NCBI GenBank assembly: GCA_047967505.1
Contig: CM106539.1
Direction: 5' to 3' (one strand)
Source of the DNA: Dipteris shenzhenensis
Lineage: Eukaryota; Polypodiophyta; Polypodiopsida; Gleicheniales
Length of the DNA: 64,000 bases
Made by a program: the position numbers and the translations under genes. A model generated the notes under the pieces. It was not told the DNA's origin, searched no databases, and worked only from the letters and a program-made list of their open reading frames with translations. This document shows positions 25,101-37,100 of this stretch, piece after piece. How positions within the stretch are numbered: position 1 is the first letter of the stretch; each line of letters begins with the position of its first letter.

Positions 25101-28100
25101 TATACCTTTGCACAGCATCGGTAGAGTCGGTGGATGAGTCTTCGGCTAGCACTGATGTTATGCAAAGTGATGAGATGGCCAAGCTGGCTAATCTTATAAC
25201 AGAGGAGTTCTCTGAATGTTTTAGGGATGAACTACCTTATGGGTTACCTCCAGAACGGAAAGTTCAGCATAAGATTGAACTGATCCCGGGGGCAGAACCT
25301 GTAAATAGACCTCCCTATAGAATGAGTTTTACTGAAGAAGCGGAGGTGCGTAGGCAACTGGAAGAATACCTCAAGTTGGGGCAGATTCAACCAAGTTTCT
25401 CACCTTTTGCTTCACCAGTGATATTAAAGAGGAAAAAGGATGATACGTTTCGCCTCTGTATAGATTACAGAGCATTAAATAATATCACTGTCAAGCACAG
25501 GTATCCGATGGCTCGGATTGATGATTTGCTAGATGCATTACATGGAGCCGTAATTTTCAGCAAGATAGATCTTAAGTGCGGCTATCATCAGATCCGGATT
25601 AGAGCCGAGGATGTGCATAAAACCGCTTTTAGAAGCAGGTTTGGTCATTATGAGTTTTTGGTAATGCCCTTCGGACTTACCAATGCTCCAGCGACTTTCG
25701 TCATGCTTATGAACGATTTACTACGACCGTATATCGGAAAGTTCGTAGTACATTTTATTGACGATATCTTGATATTCAGTAAAAGCATTACTGAGCATCG
25801 TGAACACTTAAGGATAGTGTTCAGTACTTTGAGGAAAGCCAGTCTATATGTGAATAAAAAGAAAACTATACTGTGTATGGTTAGGCTTGAGTATCTAGGG
25901 TTCATAATTACTCCACAAGGGGTAGAAATGGATCCGAAGAAAGTGGCTGCGATACTAACTTGGCCAATCCCTCAGAGTCTGACCGCGTTGCGATCATTCT
26001 TGGGATTTGTCCAGTTTTATAGAAGGCATATCAAAGGATATTCCGGAATAGTATCGCCATTGACTGATCTAACCTCAGGTAAAGTACCTTTTATTTGGGG
26101 ACAGAATCAACAAGAAAGTTTTAACACCATAAAACAAGCTGTGGTCTCAGGACCGGTGTTAAAAATAGTTGATCCCCAGAAACCGTTGTTCCTAGAAACC
26201 GATGCAAGTGGCATTGCGGTAGGAGCAGTCCTCCTTCAAGAGGGAAGGCCAATCCCTCAGAGTCTGACCGCGTTGCGATCATTCTTGGGATTTGTCCAGT
26301 TTTATAGAAGGCATATCAAAGGATATTCCGGAATAGTATCGCCATTGACTGATCTAACCTCAGGTAAAGTACCTTTTATTTGGGGACAGAATCAACAAGA
26401 AAGTTTTAACACCATAAAACAAGCTGTGGTCTCAGGACCGGTGTTAAAAATAGTTGATCCCCAGAAACCGTTGTTCCTAGAAACCGATGCAAGTGGCATT
26501 GCGGTAGGAGCAGTCCTCCTTCAAGAGGGAAGGCCAGTAGCCTTCGAAAGCAAGAAGCTTTCTCCCTCTCAAAGGAATTGGCCAACTCATGAATTGGAGT
26601 TGTATGCTGTTATCCATGCTTTGAAAACATGGAGGCATTATCTGTATGGTTCAGAGTTTTATGTGGATGTGGATCATGATACTCTGAAACATTTCTGTAA
26701 ACAGCCTGACTTGAGGGGCCGCCAAGCTAGGTGGGCAGAGCTCATGCAGGAGTTTAATCTTACGATTCGGTACCGAAGAGGAAAAGACAATAAGGTAGCT
26801 GATGCGTTATCTCGCATTATGCACAACCTGAGTTTCACGGTATTAGAGAGCGCTCTAATGACCGAAATAAAAGAAACTCAGAAGGTGGACGAGTTTGTCC
26901 AGAGCTTATGGCCTAAGGCTCATGTGTTAAAACCCGGGGAAAATGAAAAGGATGACCTGGCATCCAGAAAAGGCCAAACTTATGCAAGATATACCATAAG
27001 GGATGGTATGCTAGTTAGAAATGGCAAGGTTGTAGTACCTGGTCAGAATGATCTCAGGCAGAGAGTCATTCGACAATGCCATGATAGCCCGTGTGCGGGA
27101 CATCCAGGTGTCGAGAAGACGTATGATCTCGTGAAGCGAGACTTCTTTTGGCCAAAGATGAAAAAGCATATTCATGAATATGTGACACGGTGTTTCTCGT
27201 GTCAGGTAAGTAAGGCCGAGCGGGTGAAGCCACCCGGACTTTTACAACCCTTGGAAATACCACTAAGTAAGTGGGAGAGCATTTCCATGGATTTTATTGT
27301 AGGGTTACCTGCAACACAAGGAGGGTATAATTCTATCCTTGTGGTGGTTGATCGTCTAACCAAGATGGCTCACTTCATTCCGACTAGAGAGTCTGTTAGT
27401 GCCCCGCAAGTAGCGGATTTGTTTATTAGACATATTTTTCGTCTGCATGGATTGCCTAGATCCATAGTGTCAGACAGAGATGTCAGGTTTACCGGTCACT
27501 TTTGGACTGCGGTATTTGAGACACTAAGGACTGAGGTGGGAATGAGTAGTGGGGATCATCCTGAGACGGATGGTCAGACGGAGAGAGTCAACCAGACTTT
27601 AGAGGATATGCTGAGAGCATATGTGTCATTGAGGCAACATACATGGGACAAGTGGTTGCCATTGTTGGAGTTTGCCTACAATGACAGGAAACATTCATCT
27701 ACTGGGTTCAGTCCGTTTGAGCTGAACTATGGTTATAGGCCAGCCAATCCAACTATAGTTGGAGTACCTCAGAAAGTGCCTAGTGCCGCGAACTTTGTAG
27801 TTCAGATGCGGGAGATGCTAGCACTTGCGAGAGCTAATATCCGCCAGGCTATGGATAGAGCCAAGGTGTATGCGGATGAAAATCGGTCTATAAGAGTATT
27901 TGAAGAAGGAGAAAAAGTTTTTCTCAGAATTCCTTCGCACTCGAAGTCGTTGACTTCAGGAGAGTGTGCTAAGTTATCACCTCGATACTGTGGGCCGTGG
28001 TTAATTCTGAAAAGAATAGGCAGTGTAGCCTATAAATTAGAATTGCCACAGGGGTGTAAGGTGCACCCGGTTTTTCATGTTTCACGCTTAAAGAAATTTT

Positions 28101-31100
28101 TACATACTGGTGACTCACTAATCGAAGGTGTGGTTTTGTTTCAGGAGATAGAGGATATTGCAAGGCGCAAACCAACAAGAATCCTGGACCGAGGAACAAT
28201 GCAAATACGAAATCGGAAGATACCCACGGTGTTGGTTGCATGGCATGGTCAGCCTCTATCCGAAGCTACTTGGGAGTCCGTATATCAGTTGCGGAGAGTG
28301 TTCCCAGACTTTATCATCGAGGACGCTGATGTCTGAAGAGGGAAGGAATGTTACGCTCTAGCCGAGGTAGCATGACCTCGGAAGAATCAGTCGACATTTC
28401 CCTTATAGGATCTATCTTTGTAATATATGTGTTTGCGCTTTATGTAAATGATCGGGAGGGATTAATGTCAAGGTCCTAGGTGAGGGCTGATAGCACCGGA
28501 CTAGATAGATCTGAGACCAGGGGCCTAGTGCAAAGAATGTGCCTAGGGGCAAGGAATTAAATGCATCCCAAGAGAGGGGTGAACTGTTGCATTAGTAAGG
28601 CCCTATATGGATGACATATGGCATCTAGATCTATCTAGGGAATTGGGGTGTCAAAGCTTGTGAGAGAATGGAGAATTGGGTAATTACGTGATTTCAAAAA
28701 TAGCTCTCTCTCTCTTGCTTTTGAGCTTTGGCAGTTTGGCTGGGTGGTTAAGATGGTGCTACTCCCGTGATCAGAAAACGTGGCTTGGAAGAGAAAGTCG
28801 TGATACTGAGGCTACCCAAGATGGGAAGATGGCCGAGTTGGCTAAAGAGATATCAGAGAAGTTCTCTGAATGTTTTAGGGATGAACTACCTTATGGGTTA
28901 TCTCCAGAGCGGAATGTTCAGCATAAGATTGAACTGATCTCGGGGGCAGAACCTGTAAATAGACCTCCCTATAGAATGAGCTTTACTGAAGAGGCAGAGG
29001 TGCGTAGATAACTGGAAGAATACCTCAAGTTGGGGCAGCTTCAACCAAGTTTCTCACCTTTTGCTTCACCAGTGATATTAAAGAAGAAAAAGGATGATAC
29101 GTTTCGCCTCTGTATAGATTACAGAGCATTAAATAATATCACTGTTAAGCACAGGAATCCGATGGCTCGGATTGATGATTTGCTAGATGCATTAAATAAT
29201 ATCACTGTTAAGCACAGGAATCCGATGGCTCGGATTGACGATATTCTAGTGTTCAGTAAAAGTATTACTGAGCATCGTGAACACTTGAGAAAAGTGTTCA
29301 GTACTTTGAGGAAAGCCAGTCTTTATGTAAATAAAAAGAAAACTATACTGTGTATGGTTAGGCTTGAATATTTAGGATTCATAATTACTCCACAGGGGGT
29401 AGAAATGGATCCGAAGAAAGTGGCTGCGATACTAACTTGGCCAATCCCTCAGAGTCCGACCGCGTTGCGATCATTCTTGGGATTTGTCCAATTTTATAGA
29501 AGGCATATCAAAGGATATTTCGAAATAGTATCGCCATTGACTGATCTGACCTCAGATAAAGTACCTTTTATATGGGGACAGAATCAACAAGAAAGCTTTA
29601 ACACCATAAAACAAGCTGTGGTCACAAGACCGGTGTTAAAAATAGTTGATCCGCAGAAACCGTTGTTCTTGGAAATCGATGCAAGTGGCATTGCAGTAGG
29701 AGCAGTTCTCCTTCAAGAGGGAAGGCCAGTAGCCTTTGAAAGCAAGAAGCTTTCTCCCTCTCAAAGGAATTGGCCAACTCATGAATTGGAGTTGTATGCT
29801 GTTATCCATGCTTTGAAAACATGGAGGCATTATTTGTATGGTTCAGAGTTTTATGTGGATGTGGATCATGATACTCTGAAACATTTTTGTAAACAACCTG
29901 ACTTGAGGGGCTGCCAAGCTAGGTGGGCAGAGCTCATGCAGGAGTTTAATTTAACGATTTGGTACCGAAGAGGAAAAGATAATAAGGTTGCTGATGCGTT
30001 GTCTTGCATTATGCACAATATGAGTTTCACGGTATTAGAGAGTGCTCTAATGACCGAGATTAGAGAAACTCAAAAAGTGGACGAGTTTGTCCAGAGCTTA
30101 TGGCCTAAAGCTCATGTGTTAAAACCCGGGGAAAACGAAAAGGATGACCTGGCATCCAGAAAAGACCAAACTTATGCAAGATATACTATAAGGGATGGTA
30201 TGCTGAAAAGAAATGGCAAGGTTGTAGTACCTAGTCAGAATGATCTCAGGTAGAGAGTCATTCGACAGTGCCATGATAGCCCATGTGCGGGACATCCAGG
30301 AGTCGAGAAGACATATGATCTCGTGAAGCGAGATTTCTTTTGGCGAAAGATGAAAAAGCATATTCATGAATATGTGACACGGTGTTTCTCGTGTCAGGTA
30401 AGTAAGGCCGAGCGGGTGAAGCCACCCGGACTTTGACAGCCCTTGGAAGTACCACTAAGTAAGTGTCAGAGCATTTCCATAGACTTTATTGTAGGGCTGC
30501 CTACGACACAAGGAGGGTATGATTCTATCCTTGTGGTGGTTGATCGTCTAACCAAGATGGCTCACTTCATTCCGACTAGAGAGTCTGTTAGTGCCCCGCA
30601 AGTGGCGGATTTGTTCATTAGACATGTAAAAAGAATAGGCAAGGTAGCCTATAAATTAGAATTACCACCGGGGTGTAAGGTGCATCCAGTGTTTCATGTT
30701 TCTCGTTTGGCATAGTAGTGACTCACTAATCGAAGGTGTTGTTTTGTTTCAGGAGATAGAGGATATTGCAAGACGCAAACCAACAAGAATCCTGGACCGA
30801 GGAACAATGCAAGTGCGCAATCGGAAGATCCCCACGGTGTTGGTTGCATGGCATGGTCTACCTCTATCGGAAGCTACCTGGGAATCCGTATACCAGTTAC
30901 GAAGAGTGTTCCCAGATTTCATCATCGAGGACGCTGATGCTTGAAGAGGGAAGGAATGTTATGCTCTAGCCGAGATAGCATGACCTCGGAAAGATCGGTG
31001 GGCATTTTCTCTTAGATGACCGACTTCTGTAATATTTAATGTGCGTAAATAAAATGGTCAAGAGAAGTAACTGCCAAGGTCCTAGGTGAGGGTGTAATGG

Positions 31101-34100
31101 CATTGACTAGGTGGTTCTGAGTGCTAAGGCCTAGGTGCACCTAAATGTGTAATAATGCCAAGGGGCAAATGTTCTAAATTGTGCCCCAAGAGAGGGGTAA
31201 TTGGTGTACCAAGTAAAAAGGTCTAAAATGAGGACATGTGGCAGAGGGAACCATCTAGGGAGATGTGGGTTTGTGGATAGGCATGAGAGATAAATTACGT
31301 ATCTTAAGTAACATGCGATCCACGAAATTGGCTGGGTGGAAATTCGTAATGCCATCGCCTGTGATTGACGAAACCGAGAGGGAGAACTAGGAAATGTTCG
31401 TTTCAAGATGCTCTTTGTGTCGGATGCCGTCATGAATGAAAGTGGCTCGGGATCTCTTATCTGGGTCAGGAAAATGGAAAGAGGTGCGAAACCACCCTTG
31501 AAGAGACAATGGTGACGACTTTGGATCTCATAGTACACAGAGCAAAGTGCTTCTCCGACTCGGTCTCTTGCCGATCACAGAGTACAGAATCCAGATGCGA
31601 CCATCTCTAGGCATGTCCTCAGCCCATCCACTCTCAATGCGTAGGTATTGTGACGAGACATGAAACTGCGCGAATGATATCCTCAAGGAATGGGGCTTCA
31701 CAAGAAGCTCATTGGGTACCAAGCACTATAATTCTTGACTCAGTAGAGGTGTGTGATAACTTGGAATATTGTGTCCAACTGCAATGTGGATGCTTTGATC
31801 TCGGCTAGAACTATTTGGGACCGGTGGCTTACTGCGGATCATCAGTGACAGCAAGAATACCTGAAGCCTCTCCACTCGAGCCCAAATTGCCTCTGATAGG
31901 TCCGGTCCCCAAGGAGGACTACCACCATACATACCTTAAGGGTGGACCAAGGAGAGAGAGAGAGAGAGAGAGAGATCTATTCATCATGCATGCATGTATG
32001 TATCCATACACATACACACACTTTTTTTTAAAATTTTGAGTGAACTTTGAATGCTTTAAATTACAAGATAGCTGTCCCAGAAAACTGGTAAGCTGAAAGA
32101 TTACATCAAGAGAAATCTCCATGTAGGAAAAATATACATCATGATCTATGTAGTAAGTTTGCAGACAATCAAAGAGTGATTGCTGCAAAGAACGACAAAA
32201 AAAAAAAGAAGTAGAAAAAACTTGATCACCAAAGACTCTGTGGTTTCTATCTTTCCAGAGAGTCCAGAGTGCCCAGTAGTGAGCCCAGGTAAAGAACAAC
32301 TCAAAATCTGGCCGTTGAGGATAGATCCCAAACAGCCAGAAAAGCTTGCCAAAAGAAGCCTGAGGAAATCTCAGTCTCAATCTCTGCCGAAGGATGCTCA
32401 AGAAGCTCTGCGTTTCGGGGTAGTGCCCAAAAATATGAGATATTGCTCAGGGCCTTTGCAATATACATAAATGGGACTACTTTGGGATTACATTACTGCT
32501 CATAGGCTACATTTTGCAAGAACACAATCAACATTCCTTCGCAGGCCGTGAAGGCTTCTTTGTGGGTTTTTGCATCTTTTATGCTGGCTGAACTTTTTTG
32601 GGGGTTACAATGCTGGTTCATAACGATTTACAGCCACAATTGCTTCATAATGACACGCATGGTCGTTATCTTATAGTTAGATGCATTATTGATGGGGATA
32701 GTTATGAGTTTGCGTCTGTCTATGCATCCTCGGCATCTGCAGTTAGGGCTGAAAATGTGGCACCACTTGGCTCAACATCCCTGGAAGGATCATGCATTTG
32801 TATGTAGAGATTTCAATAATTCTTTTGGCAATGAGGACAGCAGTACACATCGCTCCCATATGATGGCAAGATGCCTGGGCACTCACGATTGATACTTTAC
32901 ATACAGGCCAGTGATTTCTGGTAGCATCTTAAGCCTGATGATATTGGATATACTTCCCATCACAATGCCTTTACTCAATATTGGTCACGCTTAGATCGAT
33001 GGTACATGCTTCATGCAGTTCAGTTTGATGACTTCACTTGTGATATGCATTTGGATTATGCCTTGCACTTATCCGATCACTTTCCGGTCTCTATGACTCT
33101 TCATTTTGGCTTGCTGTTGCATGATGTGTGTTTGCCAGGCCTTTTTACTGGTGAATAATTCTTACCTCAAGCATCAGGCCTTTCGGCTTATGGTCAAGGC
33201 TCTTATGCACCGACTTGTTTTGCATGCATCCATTGATGGGGACTGAGCGTGGAACTGTTTCGCCATGGCTATGAAGGACCTTATTAAAGACTATGGAAAA
33301 AGATCTCTTGGGGACTTGTGTCACAAAGTAGTAGATGCAAAAGCTTCGGTTCAGCGCTTCATCTCTATAGCACAACAAAGCCAATTGTCTATGGATAATC
33401 AAATAGCTTTTAGTGATTCCCTTTGTTGCTTCTCTGACAATGGTCAACACAAGCTGTGAAAATGGCAGCTTTGTTCGAGGTGAAAAGCTTTGCAAGATAC
33501 GGGTGGTTCTTCTAACGCCTTTTTCAAAAGTCTTCATGCCTCGTGCTGCATGCATTCTTTCCACCGTGTCATGCGCCAGCACTATCCCAATTGGGGTGCC
33601 CTAAATCTCCTGGATGGGATGGCTTGATGCTGGAATTTTTGCTGAATTTTGGGATCATTTGAGCCATATTCTTTTGTTTATGATTAATAGGGCGTGGAAT
33701 TTTGGTCATAAGCCTTTATCTTGGAAAACGGGCTTGCTGCGATTGATTTTAAAAGAGCCCCCTTTGACAATCATTATTTGACTGCTGTCCTATGACCTTG
33801 ATGCCTGCAGTGTACAAGCTAATTTCTTAAATGTATCACACTTTTTGTACACGGGACTACATCCTGCACAATATGGTTTTGTGTCTTGCAGGTAGATTTT
33901 GGAGAATAATGCAAATGCTTATATTGGCAAAGAATATGCCAAACACACTCAGCAGGATGTTCTCATAATGCAAGTGGACATTGAAAAAGCATTTGACGCC
34001 ATCAGATGGGATTTTATTGTTGCAGTTATGAGACAATTGGACTTTGGGCCAAAAATGCAAAATGTGGTTTACTGGCTTTATGATGAGGGCACGGCAATTC

Positions 34101-37100
34101 GCCTTTTATCTGATGCCCTCTCATGTTCTTGGTCTTTAGGCCGTTCGGTTCGACAGGGTTGTCCTCTTCGTGCTCTCTTAGCTGGTGCGTCATGTGGGCT
34201 ATTGTATAGGATGGCACATTTCTCTGCCACAAGAGAGACTCTGGGTGTTGCAAAAGCTGTTCTGCAAGTTAGATTATTGGAAGGTATCTACTTGGCCACC
34301 GTATGTTCGCCTTCAAATTGTTCATTCGATTCTTACTGCTTATGTGCAGTTTTACTTGCCTCTTATTCCCTTGTCTTCTCAGGATATTCAAAAGTTTTCA
34401 ATAAGGTTATGGTGCACCAAGCACGATCGTAAGGTTCTCCACCTTCTCAAAAGCAATCATGTCCGTTCGCCCAGGCTTCATGGGGTTTTGAATATTCTTG
34501 ATCTTTACACTCATTTGCTTGGCCACAAGGCTATGCTCTTGCCCAACTTTTTGGAGCAGCATTAGCCATGGACCCTCATGTTGTCTTGTTTATTCACCTC
34601 TCTGCATATGGATGCTTTTGGCCATTAGGTTCTGGCTATTTGTGTTTGGTCTTATTCCGGGCTGTCCATTCTCTTCTCGACTAATTCAGGATTGGCAGCA
34701 GCTTGTGGATTATCTCCACTGATTTGGTAGACCTCGAGATCCTGGTAACACACTACGATTGCAGAGTCTTCACTAGAGTTAGGTCTTTCCTATTCCTTTG
34801 GCTCACTTGCAGCTTAGCAAGGTGTATTTCCTACACCGATTGGGAGTTTGTACAATGGCAGATGTTGTCAATGATCGGGGTTATACACTTTCCTTTCCAG
34901 AGGTCAGGAGACAGTATTGCTTAGGGCTGCATCACATCTACTTGGTGTATTATTACCACCTTGTTGCAGCCTCTTTAGCATGTCCCTCTTTATTTTATAC
35001 TCTCCCCTTGCTGGATTGGTGGTTTGATCGTGGGACTCTAGGTTACTCCTCCTTTTTGTTTGCGGATATTTCTGCAAAGAAGGCTTATCACGTCTTGCTT
35101 CCACGGCCTTGGATTCAAGACCATGGCAATCACTTTTGGCATCTGAATAAGTCCCTTTCTTGCTGGAGAACATCTCTTTAGTGCATCTGGAGCAACAAAC
35201 TCCTTCTCAAGCAAAGAGTCTTCCTATGGCACTGTTTGGTTGGGGCTTTACCTATAGGATATTTCTTGGCCACCAGGCGTTCTGCTTCCTCGATTTGTCC
35301 CACTTGCTCTCATGCACGAGAGACGGTCTTGCATTTGTTTTGGACCTGTACTTTTGCACGGGATTTCTTTTTTCCGATTGATAATAGGGCTTCGAGCTCG
35401 TTTTTCATCCACTTCCTTTGGGAAGCAGTTTTGGTTGTATGCTCCTATCCCGGAGTATGATCATTTCTTCTCCTAGTGTTGATATTGAGCTCTTTGGTCA
35501 TTGTATCGTGCTCGTATCATTCGACTGTATGAGCACTCTTCAATGAATGTCTTTCGATACTTTCAAGCTTCTTTGCTTCAGTCTCTACAAGATGCTCATT
35601 CCTTTGGAGACCTTCCTCATGCCCCATTGGAAGTTTTTATTACTGTGCTTGGTTATGAACAGTAGCATTACTGTGCTTGGTTATGAACAGTAGCTGTCCC
35701 ACTCGGGGACAGCCATGAATGTAAATGCTTGCTTAATGCAAAATTTCTTTTACAAAAAAGAAGTGCGCGTGCAGGTGTGTGTGTGTACATGTATATACAT
35801 ATGTACATATTCCATATGTATATATTTTAGGATGCATGTGTCTCAGACATTTCTTGGGGAGGTGAGGAGTGTGAGGGAGAAGCTATGTTTCAGCCTCCTC
35901 CTATGTTGCACTGACCCACTATGCCCAATCAAACCACATGCATAGGTGGGGGGTCTCACTTGATTGGCTACCCTAGAGTGTGGGGACTGATGTGTGTATA
36001 TCCCTATGACACATTTCTAAACCGCCTAAGACTGTTGACCAATGGAATAGTGCCATGTGGCCCTAATCTCTTCCATCCATGGCTTATATATGCTACATAA
36101 TGTGGCCTCTTAAGCATCTCTAGCCCTACCAATGATGTAATGTCATTGATGATCTATCCTTAGTCAAGGATAAACCTAGGATGGTTAAGAAGCATTTCAA
36201 TAATCCTCACCATCTGACCACCCCAAGGGTGAAATGTTGAACTAATCCATAGTTCGTTCCAACACGTCTATGAGGCAAGGTTTTCTGTAAAGCTGAATCT
36301 TCTTTTTTAATCAGAGGGATTCAAAAGTCTGATGGGATATTTCTCTGTTTGTGTACACTCTTTTATAAATATGAAGTTTTAAGGGACAGTTGACTGTATG
36401 TTGGTTATATGCAGTCCCATTGTAATCATATTCAGGCATCCAGTCTCTAATGTCCTTCACCGTCTCCCATAGTACTACATTTTCCAGGAGCTGGGCTCTC
36501 CAATCAGTGCCTGATTTCCTCCTCAAAGAGGCTGTGTGCCAGCTGTGACCATGGTGATCTAGAAGCTGCTTGACAGGCGTTGCCTGCTTCAGGTGGTGAT
36601 TATAGTGGACCAAAACACATTTTTTCTATTGGTATTTGCCAAAGGAGTTTTGGCAAAAGTTTCTACATTTGAGACCAAGGAGAATAGTGTAGTGATTTGA
36701 AATACGTGGAAATACTGGCTGAATTCGTGCACTTCAGTGGGAATGTTTCTGCGAAACTATTGTGTTCAATGCCCATACTACCTGATCTTGTGCACATCAA
36801 TAGGAATATTCTATGAATGTTGTCTAGTGAAGTCTGCAAGCTGTATTAACTGAATTTGTTTGCAGGAATCTTCATTCACAGAGGTGAAAGGCAGCCCGGA
36901 GGAAGATTCAACATTTTCAGTGCAGACAATCCCCTCAGCCAAACATGAAGCTGCATTGGAAAACGGAAATTTTGTGGAGACTGAAGATAAAGATGTCTTA
37001 ATTGAAGGGATAGCTGCAGTGTCTGCCCTGAATAAGTGGGTGTCCCCTCAAATATCTGGCCGTCAGCCATCACCACGCTACCAGGTAAAATAAATGCCCA

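Larger units (their letters stand above)
22896..28805 (+). mobile_element. Full-length Ty3/gypsy chromovirus (gypsy-B), nested in gypsy-A
   Basis: 5910 bp on the + strand. The 457-bp LTRs at 22896-23352 and 28349-28805 are identical by my reading. Target-site duplication CTGAG is at 22891-22895 and 28806-28810. Primer-binding site at 23355, polypurine tract at 28337-28348. One uninterrupted gag-pol frame has a C-terminal chromodomain-like segment, the hallmark of chromoviruses. LTR ends are TG...TA. It is the youngest and most intact element here. Confidence 0.97.
13770..31405 (+). mobile_element. Ty3/gypsy element A, defective, carrying Copia-C and gypsy-B
   Basis: LTR-to-LTR element on the + strand. 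Target-site duplication AGATG is at 13765-13769 and 31406-31410. Its 5' LTR is split by Copia-C (13770-14000 plus 20226-20443 equals 449 bp, the same as the 3' LTR at 30957-31405). Its internal region is split by gypsy-B at 22896-28805. Without these guests it is about 5.5 kb. Gag is largely readable; pol is wrecked by a protease deletion, loss of the reverse-transcriptase active site, stops and an integrase deletion. The LTR halves differ at about four positions, so it moved recently in spite of its defects. Confidence 0.95.
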
